DNA of 64,000 nt from Cladopsammia gracilis (lineage: Eukaryota > Cnidaria > Anthozoa > Scleractinia > Dendrophylliidae): contig JAJGOT010000922.1 of the NCBI GenBank assembly GCA_022457155.1, positions 85,507 through 149,506 of the forward strand. The letters are read 5' to 3'. The number at the start of each line of letters is the position of its first letter. The stretch's first letter is position 1. The position numbers were made by a program, and so were the translations under genes. The notes under the pieces are model-generated. The model did not search any database. It saw nothing but the letters and a program-made list of their open reading frames with translations, and was not told the DNA's origin. Below, one piece after another: positions 49,688-62,976 of this stretch.

Positions 49688-51902
49688 TTCCTTGATAAGT
49701 CTTGTTTTCCAGCCGATGGAGCATAAGATGGAGGAATAAACAGGGGGTCAACTTCTTCCTTTTCATGAACCAAATTGGGCAGAGTGGTAAGGCTGTGGCC
49801 TGTGGCCACAAAAGAAATGCACCGGCGTGACTGTTTTCAATGTCCGGATACAAATAAGTCAGCGGACGACTGTTCAGGACAGCTTCTACTTCAGTCACCA
49901 TGGTAACGAGGTCAGGAAATGTAAGTGAAGTTTTTCCAAGAGATTTTCTGAGACATCTTTTTACAGAACCGACAAGCCTTTCGTACAACCCTCTTTGAAG
50001 TTTTTCGCATTGTCTGAAATGATTCTTTCTGGCACGCCTCTCCTGTTCACAAATCTCCTAAATGCTTGAATAAAGGCCTCCGAGGATAGATCCTCCACAA
50101 CTTCTAAATGAACAGCTCTAACTGACGCACAAGTGAAAAGTGATATGTAGACCTTCATGGGATTTTGGTTTCCTGTGTAGCTCTTGACATACAAGGGGCC
50201 AGCATAATCCACACCAGTTGTAACGAATGCTTGTCCTTCTGACACTCTCGATGAAGGTAATGGTGGTGAAGTTATAGGTCGGTATGGAGGTCCATCGGTC
50301 TTTGGGCAAGTTACACATTTCCTCAGGAGGCTTCCAGTACTTCTGTCTTAGTTGCGTAAGTGTCTCTCTGACGCCACTGTGAAGTACGTGTACATCAGCA
50401 GCCAGAGCAACCAACTTACTAATTAAATGTTCATTTCTTGGCAACAACATTGGAAATTTGGCTTCCTTGTAGAGGGGCGCATTCTCTAGTCTTCCTCCAC
50501 AGCGAAAAACATCATTATCATCGAGGTCACACAGTAAGCTTAACTGACGGACGAGTGGGGGAGATGCCTTAAGGTCAGTTCCAGAGAAATGCTGTCTTTC
50601 ACGATTGTAAGCTTGAATCTGTTTAGCCTTTATCCATAGGGTCATGGCACGTGACCTTTCTCGAGTTTACAAAGGGCAAGCTTGGCATTTCCTTCCTAGA
50701 TCGACAGTTCGTTACGAAATGAAGAACGCGAGATGTAACCGTCAAGAGTCTGTCTAAGGAGTTGTAACGTTCAGGATCAACAACGTTATACAAGCTTGGG
50801 ATCGGTTCCCCCGTAACCATATACATAACTTCGTCTTCTTGTTGAATACTTTGTTCCACTTGACTGTTAGAACTGCTCCTTACGGGCCAATTTTCTACAG
50901 ACTCGATCAACCAATCAGGGCCCTTCCAACAAATGTTGCATTTATCAACTAAGGTACCAGTAGCAACTCCACGGCTGAGAAGGTCAGCTGGATTATATGC
51001 AGATGGGCAATGTCTCCGTTGACGCTGGTTCGTCAATCTCTTAATTTCTTCAATCCGCCTTTATACGAATGCATCTGGCACCTTCTTGGAACATAGCCAA
51101 TGCAATACGATCTCAGAATCACTCCATAAAGTTGTATCCAGCCTTCCAAGTTTAGGTGCCAACCAGTCTCTGAGATAAAACTGGACAATAGTGCAGCTAT
51201 CAATGCTGCCAAAAGTTCCAAGCGAGGAATGGTATGTGGCCTTATGGGGTAGTCTTATTTTTCTTACTCTTCTGCTCGAAGATACGCCACTGCTCCATAC
51301 GCCATATTACTGGAATCTCCAAACACATGTAACTGGACTCCATTCCATCTTGATGGAAAGTAAGGTCTGGGAATTTGAATGACTAGAACGGTTTCCAATT
51401 CTTCAAAGCACGTTCCCCACTGCGGTAAGTGGTCTTCTGGCAATTGGTTGTCCCAGCTAACCTTGCGTTTCCATAATTCCTGTAACATCATTTTGGCTCT
51501 CACTGTGAATGGCTCAAGAAATCCTAGTGGGTCAAACACTTTCGCAGCAATGCTCAATACGCTTCTCTTTGTAAGCTGATCAAGCGCCTTAGTCTCTGTC
51601 ACGACTTTCTTCAAGGGAAAGCTGATCGTATCGGCGTTAGAATCCCATTCCAGGCCAAGAACCTTGGCTTGTCAGTTGCAATGGTATTTTCAGCGGCTAA
51701 AATCTCCTTTAGCTTACTCGAGTTAGTGGTCCACTATCTGAGGTTCATTCCTGCACTAGCCAATAGTTGTCGCGAATGACAGTAGTAGTTTGTTGCGTAA
51801 AAGAGTCTAAGGCGCAAATCTCTCTGAAATCTCACTGGGAAAGCTTTATGCGACGAGTGGGAGTCGTGTTCAGCCTGTCTATTTTTCGTCGACAGTAGCG
51901 CA
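49688..51902 (-). mobile_element. BEL/Pao remnant (P2)
   Basis: Copy of 3506-5725 with the same domain order. It carries additional frame changes, for example near 50690 and 51665, on top of shared ones, so it was dead before the block duplicated. Confidence 0.85.
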
Positions 51903-52629
51903 AAGCATTATGGGATACGTTGACATTTGAAAAACTTTTCTTGAATGTGATCGCGATGTCTGTTGAATGTGATTGATAATTTACATATGTTGAATGTGAG
52001 TGTGCTTGTTGAACGTAATGTATGTGACATTGAATGTGATCAAGATGACTGTTGAAATTGATTAATTTACATATGTTGAATGCGAATGTGCTTGTTGAAT
52101 GTGATCGTTATCCTTGAATGTGACTATCGAATTATACTTCTTGAATTTTTCACCATTTGGCCTTCCATATTTCCATCCATCGGCTGTAGACTTTTCTTGG
52201 TAATTCCGCAGACCAGTACAGTCATAAGCCTTGCACATATGTTTTGCCCGTTGCAAATGCGATAGGTAATGGTCACTGCCTTTCATTGGCACGGCATCGG
52301 GGACGGCATTGGGGAGGGCGTTGGGAACAGCATTGGGGACGGCCTGGGGACGGCATTGGGGAAGGCGTTGGAGGGATAGGAGGGTGGGGAGTTGTACACA
52401 GATGGTATGAGGGGGCTGGCCGAGCAAACTAACGAAATAAACTAACGTGTTTAGCGGTAAGCGTGGACAGGACTTTAGAAGGGTACTTCTCAAGTGCAAA
52501 CTGTTCTTGAAATTTCTCCTTTTGTAACAAGAAAAGTAGACATCATCATCGTCATCATCATCATCATTATCGTTACTGTTCTTTTTTCCTTCCAGAATCG
52601 AATCTGTACCTTTCTTCTTCGATTCCTGA

Positions 52630-52717
52630 ATGGCTATTCGACGTTTAAAGTCGGTGACATTTGCTGTCTTTTTAAGCCTAATGGCTGTTTTCTTACTGGC
52701 ATTTGTGAAGCACACAG
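52630..52717 (+). CDS. Sulfotransferase-type first exon (P2, upstream copy)
   Basis: 29 codons plus one base, with a basic start and a hydrophobic anchor, ending CACACAG|GTAAAT. Phase 1 at its end is compatible with exon 2 at 60906, so it could act as an alternative first exon of the intact gene, or be a relic of a separate paralogue. Confidence 0.45.
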
Positions 52718-53276
52718 GTAAATATTTTACTTTTAACTTTATTTTAATTTTTGCATTGGTAAGGGTATAATGTAGAAGCTACTCTAAGCAGCAGACATAC
52801 GATTCGACTTTAGTTATCTGATCAGTAGTTCAAATTAATTCATGCTTTTTATAGTATGTTATTACCATTACTTTTAAGTAATGCTCCATATAAGAACTAC
52901 GGCAAACTACATTGTTCTGCGACATTGGCTCTTTCCCACATTTCCCATTTACGCGTCAAATAAATTTTAGGAAATGTTCGTGCTTAACCAATCAGAATAG
53001 CAGAAGACAATAGCTAATAATTTTGCTTCTTTGATGAAGTTCCCCAAATACAATATCTTCAAAAACTTGCATGTTGTGCGATTGGGTCTTAGAGTGCTTG
53101 AAACTTTAAAAAAATAGACGAAATGCACCTTGAACCCTAACCTTTTAGCGGTTTTTGAGTCTAGGCCAATGAGATCACGAGTTGTAACAATGAAAAAAGT
53201 TGACATTCCATCGTGCATGGCCGTTGGCGCTTTCCTTCTTATGCGGATCATTACTTAACAGTTGGTGTACCAACTT

Positions 53277-53747
53277 AAAGTGCCTATCACCCCTAGAAAG
53301 TTATTTTCAGAATCAACTGCTGTATGTACATCGAATAGTTGAATGGTAAGATATTTCTTGTTTTGAACGTCGCGTTTTTAAGTTATAGAGATTTGAATTT
53401 ACAAAATGCTAATTTAATGACGTCAACCCGGGACTTTGCTATTATTTCTACGCCAATTAACAATGCGCAGTTTACAGCTTGAGGATAATTAATTTCTTAA
53501 TTTCATAAATACTAAAAATAAACTGTGGATAGTCAATTGACTAGTAAAAAATATTGCTTGGAGGTGAAAACAAGTAGTTGTATAATAAATGATTCCCGGG
53601 TTAACGTCCTCTAATTAGCATTTTGTAAATTCAAATCTCTATAACTCACTAACACGACGTTCAAAACAAGAAATATTTTACCATTCAACCATTCAATGTA
53701 CATAGAGTTGATTCTGAAAATAACTTTCTAGGGGTGATAGGCATTTT
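53277..53747. repeat. Foldback/MITE, P2 copy
   Basis: Counterpart of 7097-7566 with the same inverted arms. Confidence 0.8.
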
Positions 53748-54148
53748 AAATAAATGTAGAATAGAGATGTAAAGGTGATGGTACCCGAAACATAAAAATA
53801 GGTGCGAACTTCGCGTGTTAAAAGCCAAGACATGTGTTTGTTTGTCTCTATTTCTTTATGTTCGTCAGTATTGCACCGTAATGGTTTAAAATTCCAAAAA
53901 CAAATTTTACTGGAAAGTAAGTGTCTGGATACCTGATGAAACTGGGCTGGTTTCCAAACCACCATCACGCTTTATGATTTCCTTTGATCAAACGGGATGA
54001 ATTATTAATTACTGTACCTAGAAACACGACTCCACAAGCAAGACTTTTGCTTTAACTTTTATCGTGTATAAATAAAGGATGTTGTTGTTGTTGTTGTTGT
54101 ATTGTTAAAATGAGTTTGACAATCACTCATCTAATGTCTTTCTTTTAG

Positions 54149-54220
54149 TCCTCTTTGATGTCGCCAGAACTTCGGTTAAAGAAATGAAAATGGCAGACTC
54201 TGCTGCAAATACAAGACAAG
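54149..54220 (+). CDS. Sulfotransferase-like second exon (P2, upstream copy)
   Basis: Identical structure to 7955-8026, with TTTTAG| and |GTAAGT borders, 72 nt, ending in phase 1. It does not fit in frame to the last exon at 61064. Confidence 0.4.
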
Positions 54221-54533
54221 GTAAGTTGGATTCTAACTTCCAACCCAGGTTACCCACCAGTCCAAATATTATCCACGCTGGCGCAAATGCCGAAGCAGCC
54301 AGTGTAACCAAAAGGCAGCTAAAAGAAGCAACTACATCATAGATTGCAGTATGTCTCCTTATCTACCTCGTCTTAACCTGGTACCCCAGTTTCAGCCATT
54401 ACCCCGTTTTTCTTAAGAAAATCGTTCCTCTCTCAGCAGCTGTGTTTCTATTTCCTTTGGCTACTACGTAGTGCTTCCAACAATAATTGTGACAATTTTT
54501 TGTTTAATATCAATCAGAACTGTTTATTATTTA

Positions 54534-54720
54534 AGCAATAGAGGACTTTTTCCGTGTTTACATAGCCACATCTAAACACGAGGGGGTTTGGGAGAATTCG
54601 AAACAGTTATGCAAACTCGAGACGCAGTCGAGGGTTTGCATAACTTTCCGCGAGAATTCTCCCAACCCTCCAAGTGTTTAGATGAGTCTATGTAAACACG
54701 GAAAAAAGTCCTCTATTGCT
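54534..54720. repeat. Palindromic MITE, P2 copy
   Basis: Counterpart of 8341-8527, with the same arms and length. Confidence 0.85.
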
Positions 54721-56176
54721 TTTATAAAATATTTCTCAAAAAAATAATTCGACAAATGAAGGGAAATTTTGTGTATGAATAGATTTTCTCAATACACGCT
54801 CTGGACAATCATATTTCCTACAAGCATCAAAATGCGCATCTGACAACACATGAACCAATCAAAATTGGCGTTATAAAAGTCAAAATCAAGTTGAAATTTG
54901 TAGCAAGCGCTAGCGAGCGCCGTGTGGATGAAAGCGATTTTAGCTTTGAATCCTCCTAAATCTTGCAGAAAAATACCGAAAGTTCGGCGAAAACTAGAAG
55001 AAATGATCAAAATATACGCTTGATCGCTCTTCAAAGACCGCTTGAAAGTGATCGTGAACTTGCCCGATTTGGCAGCCCGAGAACATGGTTGAGAGGATAA
55101 ATCGCTCATCGATATTTCTTCTTCAGAAGTCAGAACCGAAGAAGCGAAGTTTTAAAGAATTTTTTATCAGCCGAGCGACATTTCGGTAAAACAAATTGCA
55201 TTTCTCGATGGGAATTTATGTTGATATCAATTTGTGATTGACTTTTTCTTTGTGTTGTCGTTAGTTTTTGAGAAATGTTTATAAAACGTGCCCAAATTCA
55301 GTCGGATTGATATCTTGAATCTCGCCATGTGCTTAGCCAATTTTGCTTGCGAGGACAATTCCACAATGCGCTAATGGTACGCGTTTTGCTTTTAAAGATA
55401 AACTTACGGATATTTGAATAAAATGTTTCAAAACAAGATTTTGTTGTCCTTTTTTATGGGTTTGTTTAGTCATTACATAGGCTGAAAAGCGATTTTATGT
55501 AACCAAAACAAGACTTGCATTTTATGGTTCTAACTTCACTCACGTCGCCTTGTGCAAAGATGTATTTTGACAATTTTGATTTCCAAATAAGTTTCTCGGG
55601 CAATTTTCGATACGCAACTGGTTTATTTTATTCGAAAATTAGTCATACTAGTTATTCTAGATCGAGAAAAAGTCGTTTTTATGAGCTTTTTTTGTACTCC
55701 AAATCTACTGTGCAGATTGTCGCGTAAAACTGTTTTTGAGAACTGCTAAAATTGAAAAATAGCTCGGTCGTTAATGGATTAATATTTGTACTTGAAATTA
55801 CTTTATTATGAGTCTTGCGAAAGCTTTGAAATGTTTTGAAATTGTGCCGGGAAACAAAGAGAGCGTGACGTCACAACCGTGTTTACATACTCTCGTCTTA
55901 AATATTTTATAAAAATAAATATTACTATTAATAAGAACTGCTAGTTTGATCAAGTCAAATGTATATATTACTCAGGGAATTTAAGAGCATTGTGTTACTG
56001 TAGTGTACTACTTTTATCTCAACAAGTTACATGTATTTTTAACAATTCTCTGACACTTTTTTACATTTCATGTATTTTTAACAATTCTCTGACACTTTTT
56101 TACATTTTTCACATTTTAAATCTAGATATATGCGTTAATCAAAGCCTGATCATGTGTACTACTAAGGTTAACTATA

Positions 56177-56743
56177 GAGTGTTGTCACATGACGTCATAA
56201 AAATTAAAAAAATCTAATGTATACATCTTACAAAGCTGTTTCTAACATGGTATGTGGATGCCAGTGTTATAATCTTTCACAAAAAGTTTCAGGTTTTAAC
56301 GATGTTTCGTTTTCGATTAATAAAGGTTGTAAATGTGTCACGCAATTCGTCACGCTATTTCAGATAAGTCGCGGGGGCGTGAAAATAAACAAAATTGAAC
56401 TTGTTGAAAGTTATTAATGAATTATAGATGCTTATAAGCCGATTTCATGCCTCTTATAGTGAATACAATATTTCGTAATGAGATTGTTGGTGTTATTAAG
56501 ACTTTAAACTCTTTAAATTTTTGGCCGCCATGTTGGTGTCCCTAAGTGGGACACCAAGATGGCCGTTCCATACATTTCTTACTAAAAATGTCTATACTCA
56601 TTCGCCTATAACTCTTGAATGAAATGCTCTTACGCCTCAAAATTTGGCCCAGATGTGTAGTTTTAAACTCTTTACAATTCCATAAATATTTTGGAATCGA
56701 AAACTGCTTCTGAATTTTGATATGAAGTCATTAAAAACACTCT
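56177..56743 (+). repeat. MITE present only in P2, with TATA duplication
   Basis: GAGTGTT ... AACACTC ends are flanked by TATA on both sides. The P1 copy reads AACTATACAG at the empty site (about 10214). Inner ends hold ATGACGTCAT and ATGAAGTCAT. A second copy lies inverted at 57716-58259. Confidence 0.8.
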
Positions 56744-57715
56744 ATACAGAGTTATAAAGGGAAAAAAAAGATTTTAGTCAGTAAGTTTAAAGCGTGTTTT
56801 TATTATGTCTAGTTGCACATTCTTCCCATTTTTCACGCTTACTTTGTCGGTATTCTCAGTTTATGAACTATGATTCTTCGCGATTTCCATCAAATGTCAC
56901 ACAAGGCCTGTATGAATTTAACGGCTCTCCTGGTCGAATAAAACTTTCGCAAATATACATGAAATTTATTTACTTTGTCATGATTTTTGTATAATAGGCC
57001 TCATTATATATCAGTCTATCATGCCGGGCTTGCACATTTTTACTTTCTTTATTTCTCTGAAAGATATTAGCTGTTTATTTTCGATGTCCATACAAATCCC
57101 TATACATTTTTAGACACCCGATCCGGTAGCCGACAAGATGAAATTTGATTACGCAATGACTCGTGTCTATGATTTCTGGACATGCATAGCATAAAATGTG
57201 AGAAAAGGATTCTCGTCCCAAGAGCTCCACGGTCTTTTGCTCTGGGGACGAGAATGAGCACGAGGCAGCAAAGAAGGTGCGTGCGCAGGGCATAGCCGCA
57301 TCTTTTTTAACGCGTTGGGAATTCTGAATACTATTACATGACGTTTCAAGATGGCGCATTTTTGGAAAAAAATTCCCATTTTTATCTAGTGAATAGGCGA
57401 AGCGTTGAACGAGATACAGTAAACGGGGACAGTTTCATTCAGTCTTTCCCACCTCCCATGGACTGTAAACATTTTTTGTAATTCCTCAGTGTATTACGTC
57501 ATCCACAAGTCTCGTTTCAGACAATGCATATTTATGTCACGCTAAGATGTTTCATAGTTTTATTTACAGTATAGTGACATTAAATCGTGACTTTGTTAAC
57601 TGGCCGCTTAAAAGAGGGTGGCAGCTTAATAGGGGTTCGACTTCAACTGTCCTCTTATTATCTCAGTCAATCAATCAATCAATCAATCAATCGCGTATTT
57701 AGAATCTCTCCTATA

Positions 57716-58259
57716 TAGTGTTTTCACTGACGTCATATCAAAATTCAGAAGCAGTTTTCGATTCCAAAATGTTTATGGAATTGTAGAGAGTTTAAACTAC
57801 AGATGTGGGCCAAATTTTGAAGCGCAAGAGCATTTCGTTCAAGAGTTATAGACGAACGAGTATTAGTAAGAAATGTACGGTGCGGCGGCCATCTTGAAGT
57901 CCCACTTAGGAACACCAACATGCGGCCAAAAATTCAAAGTCTTAATTACACCAAAAATCTCATCACAAAATATTGTATTCACTATAAGTGCCATTAAATA
58001 GGTTTATAAACATCATTCTATAATTCAAAAATAACTTTCAACTGATTCAATTTTGTATATTTTCACGGCCGGCTTATTAGAAATAGCGTGATGGATTGCG
58101 CGACACATTAAAACCTTTATAAATCGGAAGCAAAACATCTTTAAAACCTGAAACTTTTTGTAAACGATTATAACACTGGTATCCACATCCCATGTTAGAA
58201 ACAGCTTTGTAGGATGTTTACTTTAAGTTTTTTAATTTTTATGACATCACTGAAAACTC
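57716..58259 (-). repeat. Second copy of the same MITE, opposite orientation
   Basis: Shares AAAATTCAGAAGCAGTTTTC, CATCTTGAAGTCCCACTTAG and AACACTGGTATCCACATCC with the copy at 56177 in reverse orientation. The pair could fold or recombine. AATC microsatellites lie on both sides (57664-57692, 58338-58363). Confidence 0.75.
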
Positions 58260-59177
58260 GAAAATGTGTTAAAGCGACCATTTCTCGTTTGCGAGCGCCT
58301 CCTTAAAATTGTGTATTCTCTTTCAATCAGCCTCAATCAATCAATTAATCAATTAATCAATCGCCGTATTTAGAATCTCTCCCATAAAAGCGGCCATCAC
58401 TCGTATGTGATCATCTCCTTTAAGCGACAGCCTTCCTAAAACTGTGTAATCTGTTTAAAATCCTATATTTTGTTGTGGCAATCTTTTGTAAATGACCCCT
58501 TTCTTCTGATACTTTCACGAGAAATTCAGCTGTAACTGTGTGTTCATTTACCAAACTGTTGAATATATATATGCTTTGCTTGTTTGTTTTACCGTGGTCA
58601 AACTGCAAGCACGCGCAAAGTCTATTCTCAATCGGCCGGCAGCGCTGTATAAATTCCCACATAAAATTTTAAAGCAAACCATTGCAACAACCCGGTGTCG
58701 CGAAAACGAATTTCAGAACGACAGAAATACGTAAAACGAAAGAAACGATTTGCCTGATTCTGTGAGTTTACGCGGGGACTGGGATGAGTAAGGCAACGCA
58801 AATGTGAACATATAAAGGTATGAAATGAACTAGGCACGAATTGCCGAAGATCGAGTGGGAGTGGGTGGGGATAGGAGGTGTAAGAAAGAAGGAAGGGGGG
58901 GGGGGGGGGGGGGGGCGGAGGGTCAGAAAAATTTGAATGAGGCTTCATTTTGCACCAACCCTCCCAATCGTATTAATGACCAGCTCATAGTAATTAAAAC
59001 TCCGTAACCAGCGATACGATAACGATATCATATACATGCAATATGAATTGCAAATTGCATTGTCATTGGAGATTCCCCCTATAGTTTGTAACAATGACTG
59101 TCAACGGACAATACTTGGAAAAAGAGAGGGATAAACATCAACTGACCTGTACCAGAGACCTTTATTCCTTTACCTAA

Positions 59178-59265
59178 ATGACTGTTGTACGTTCAAAGTT
59201 GGTTTCATTTGCTGCCGTTTTATTTCTACTGGCTGCCTACTTACTGACATTTGTGCTGTACAGAG
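59178..59265 (+). CDS. Carbohydrate sulfotransferase exon 1 (intact gene, P2)
   Basis: ATG after TACCTAA opens 29 codons plus one base. Residues 8-27 are a hydrophobic signal anchor (LVSFAAVLFLLAAYLLTFVL), placing the enzyme as a type II protein in the Golgi. The donor is AGAG|GTAAGC, phase 1. It joins in frame to the exon at 60906. Confidence 0.75.
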
Positions 59266-60024
59266 GTAAGCTATAGCCTTTAATTTCGAAATGCATAAAA
59301 ATCGTTAGTAGCTTAGTATGATAGGCAAAGCCGGGATGTACGTACATACGTCTAACCCGAGCAAACGATACAGTAATGAATGATCGTACAACGCTTTGTC
59401 TTGTGGTTTCCGTTCATAAACTGATCTGAGAATGAAGAAAAAAATATTTGCAATATTGTTTGTAAGTGGTCGACGATAATCATTAAAAATCTTTGTTCTT
59501 GTTCTTCCTTTGTTTTGAAATGAATGTTAATCAAAAACTCATGACTCGCTTTTGAGGACATGTAAAGCACATTCATTCATTTACTTTTCTTATATATTTT
59601 GTTTTTTCTTACACCCACGACCCACGACTTACGACCCACGACTTTTTACCCACGCCCCACGACCCACTAACATTAGCTACTCCCCGAAAAATTAAGAAAA
59701 CAACATACGCCTAACCCGAGCAAACAATACAATAATGAAAGATCGTACGACGTTTGTCTTGTTATTTTCGTTCATAAACCGATCTGAGAATGAAGAAAAA
59801 AAAATCTACATTGCTACTTGTGTGGTGGCGAAGTAATTTAAAATTCACAATATTGTTACGTGGTCGATGATAGTCATTAAAAAATTTTGTTCTTCCTTTG
59901 TTTTGAAATAAATCTCAATCAAAGCAGGGCCGTAGCCAGAAAAAAATGAAGACTGAGGCAATATCCATGGTTAAATTCCCCGCCTAGCTATTTAGGGTCT
60001 TTACGATGACTACGTTTAAACAAA

Positions 60025-60470
60025 AGTGAAGCAAAAAAAAACGGCAAACTGATCCTTACGGCAGAAAAACACAAGCAGAAGCAGAGCAAATAAAATAAAA
60101 TAAAATAAAAGTGGAATATAATAGTGCCCAATATTTCGCTTTGCAAAACAAAGCTTTGCAAGCCGCCGCACACTAGCCGATTTTTTGTCTTTGGAACGCC
60201 GATTTTTTGTCTCGGTTCACCGCACACTAGCCGACAATGCCCGACAAGACGTTTTAAGATCTAGCACTGCCAGATATTTTTTTGTCGGCCGACAAAAAAT
60301 CTTAACTTGTCCGCGTTCTAAAGACAAAAAATCGGCTAGTGTGCGGCGGCCTAAAGCGAAATAATAGGGCACTATTATATTCCACTTTTATTTTATTTTA
60401 TTTGCTCTGCTTCTGCTTGTGTTTTTCTGCCGTAAGGATCAGTTTGCTGTTTTTTTTTTTTGCTTCACTT
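60025..60470. repeat. Foldback element with about 150-bp arms
   Basis: AAGTGAAGCAAAAA, CTGATCCTTACGGCAGAAAA and AAGCAGAAGCAGAGCAAATA are all mirrored at the right end. The centre repeats CCGCACACTAGCCGA with GACAAAAAATC. No coding sequence. It lies in intron 1 of the intact sulfotransferase. Confidence 0.8.
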
Positions 60471-60905
60471 CAAGTATTAATACTGATCTAGGTCTGGAAA
60501 CCAGATCCGGCAATTCTCATCGGTTTGTTGCAGTGATCGTGCATTCTATGTTTCTGTTTAAACAAAACACACATGGAATCATGACTGAGGCAAGTGCCTC
60601 GGTTTACCTCATACTGGCGACGGCCCTGCAAAAACTTATGAATCACTTTTAATTTTTGACGACAGGTAAAGCAAATGTAAAATATGATAGGTACAGTAAA
60701 ACAACGAGATAAATGTTTTTTTAGAGACAAATATCGGTTGGTCATTTGGCCATTTTAACTACTGTGTTTTAACTGCTCTTGTGGCCAAATGATTTACAAA
60801 AACATGTTTACATCACCAGAAAGCGATTCAGTGATGCAAAGGCTCGTCCACTAGAGTACAACATATATTTTTAAATGTAGTAACTTCTTCAATTTGCTCT
60901 CTTAG

Positions 60906-60982
60906 AAGTCACCAGAACTATAACCAAAGCAACGGAAAGGGTACCGGTAGACTCTGCTGACATACAACACAGACAATACAAG
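60906..60982 (+). CDS. Carbohydrate sulfotransferase exon 2 (P2)
   Basis: Between CTCTTAG| and |GTACAG. 77 nt complete the split codon from exon 1 and end in phase 0, giving 55 codons together with it. It encodes the stem region (VTRTITKATERVPVDSADIQ), a Golgi-luminal spacer without domain. Confidence 0.75.
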
Positions 60983-61063
60983 GTACAGTAATAGGATTGT
61001 TTATTTTTGATTTTGTCATATTTGTAAAATATAAAATATACTCTCATATTTGTCAATCTACAG

Positions 61064-61900
61064 GGCCAGGTCTCAGATGTTCAACTTTTCAAAAAGACTG
61101 AGCAGCGCCAAAGAGAGCGACAGCAACACCTAAAAAACTTTTGTAAAAGACACGCTACAGACAACAGTAAACGGAATGTAAGCAGAAAAAATTTCCGTTA
61201 TCTAATTGTTAACGACAAATACAAAGTAATCTACTGCTTCATCCCCAAAGTTGCCTGTTCACAATGGAATCGAGTCTTTCTTGCTCTCGATAACCGCACC
61301 AGTGTGACGAATGTACACAATCCAAGATATTTTAAATTCCTTAGACAATATTCTGATGAGGGTATTAAAATAAGGCTTCAATCTTACTTCAAGTTTTTCT
61401 TCGTTCGCGAGCCGTTCGAGAGGCTTCTATCGGCGTATGAGAACAAGTTCGTTGAGAGACGTTGGTCATCAAACTTAATTGCAAGATTTTCAAAGCAAAT
61501 TATCAACAACTTCAAGCAAGTAGATCCTAATTCTGACGACCAGCTGACATTTGCGAAGTTCATTTACTATGTGAGTGGTGTTGGATTTGATCGCGAGCGT
61601 CACTGGGCTTCGTTTGATAAACTTTGCCACCCGTGTGACATACAGTACGACTTTATCGGCCATTTTGACGACATGCCAGATGAAGCTCCTTACATCCTAC
61701 GACAAACAGGAATGGATCGAGTGGCGACTTTTCCCGATTTTATTACCCATAACACCACTGATAAATTACTTTATAAATATGCTGAGATTCCCAAAGAGAA
61801 GATTGTTGAGCTGGCAAAGGCCTTTCAAAAAGACTTTGAAATGTTCAATTATAAATTTCCTGGCCCTCTCTCTGACCTTATGCGCGATTACTTAAATTGA
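61064..61900 (+). CDS. Carbohydrate sulfotransferase exon 3, catalytic domain (P2)
   Basis: Begins after AATCTACAG| in phase 0 and encodes 278 residues to TGA, for a predicted 333-residue protein of the HNK-1ST/CHST8-14 group. PAPS-binding motifs are FIPKVACSQWNR (5' phosphosulfate loop) and VREPFERLLSAYENKF (3' phosphate). The later YDFIGHFDDMPDEAPYIL is typical of Sulfotransfer_2. It would transfer sulfate from PAPS to glycan termini in the Golgi; the acceptor is not predictable. The copy interrupted at 14122 is its close paralogue. Confidence 0.9.
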   Translation, partial: GQVSDVQLFKKTEQRQRERQQHLKNFCKRHATDNSKRNVSRKNFRYLIVNDKYKVIYCFIPKVACSQWNRVFLALDNRTSVTNVHNPRYFKFLRQYSDEGIKIRLQSYFKFFFVREPFERLLSAYENKFVERRWSSNLIARFSKQIINNFKQVDPNSDDQLTFAKFIYYVSGVGFDRERHWASFDKLCHPCDIQYDFIGHFDDMPDEAPYILRQTGMDRVATFPDFITHNTTDKLLYKYAEIPKEKIVELAKAFQKDFEMFNYKFPGPLSDLMRDYLN

Positions 61901-61914
61901 GAATCCGTAATTAT

Positions 61915-61924
61915 TGTAGTAGTA

Positions 61925-61994
<70 letters not shown>

Positions 61995-62002
61995 CAGTAG
62001 TA

Positions 62003-62087
<85 letters not shown>

Positions 62088-62101
62088 AAGAAGTAGTAGT
62101 A
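61915..62101. repeat. (AGT)n microsatellite
   Basis: About 60 AGT units with a few AGA and AGC variants directly after the sulfotransferase stop. The serine-rich frame through it is an artefact. The P1 copy lacks the tract. Confidence 0.95.
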
Positions 62102-62976
62102 AACTTTATTTGAGTGTCAAAGTATTTAGCTTACTAAATAAATAAAAAATAAATATAAATTATGCTAAGATGAGTTAAAAATTTTCGATTCTTCACTGTC
62201 TAAAATATTTACATTTAAAACGTGATATAAAATAATCGATCAATATACAAGGTCATTAAAAAGGTGAATTAACTACGCTAAAATAAGTATACAATTTACA
62301 TTCTTCAAAAAAAAAAACAAAAAAAAATTAAGTAGTGCAAATGTTACAATAGGAGTTAAAGACCTGGAACAGCAAATACGTTGTGACAAAACAATTGTTG
62401 CATTCGAAGCTACATGAAGTAGATACTCTTGGGGAGTGGGTAGATATCATTCTTGCCCCAGAGCCCTCCTATCGTTTGGTCAGCGTGACGCAATTTAAAA
62501 AATACGTGGAGCTCTGGGGACGAGAATGGATATATATCCACTGCAGTCAAATATCTGCGTATGCGTCAAACCGGTTTTCGGTGGTCACGTGTCACGGTTG
62601 TCACGCGTAAACAAATGTAATGTAACAAATGTAACAAATGTACACGACGTCCACCATTCTCAACATACTTCGCTTTAAAAAGGCTTGAAACGTTTTTAGC
62701 AAATCGTAAAATAATTTAGTAAACTCATAGACTCGGGAAAATTTGCAACAGTTGCTGTTATTATTGATATATGATGATCTTGTGTTGGTATTTGTCAATT
62801 AAGATTGGGCAAGGCCCTAAGGTTACTACGTAGTTTCCACCATGTGAGTGGTCCCTGGTTCCTTAAAGAGTGCTTTCCATAACAAATAGTTGAAAAATGT
62901 GGTATCTCGAACTCACTGTTCCGTAGAGAGTCTTTAACCCTATTTTGTCTGGACTTGTTTGGAGTTGCCTGCGGAT

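Larger units (their letters stand above)
46075..56950. repeat. Segmental duplication block P2, left part
   Basis: Second copy of the block at 1-10410, same orientation. Differences include longer G-runs near 46180 and 46570, an extra segment near 48240-48310, small indels in the BEL/Pao remnant, and a MITE inserted near 56177 that the first copy lacks. The MITE difference shows the two copies have evolved independently for some time. Confidence 0.9.

Noticed and set aside
57664..57692. CRISPR-like or structured repeat
   Set aside because: Simple AATC microsatellite without spacers; no CRISPR array exists in the window.
61897..62145. Poly-serine protein
   Set aside because: Translation of an (AGT)n microsatellite after the sulfotransferase stop.
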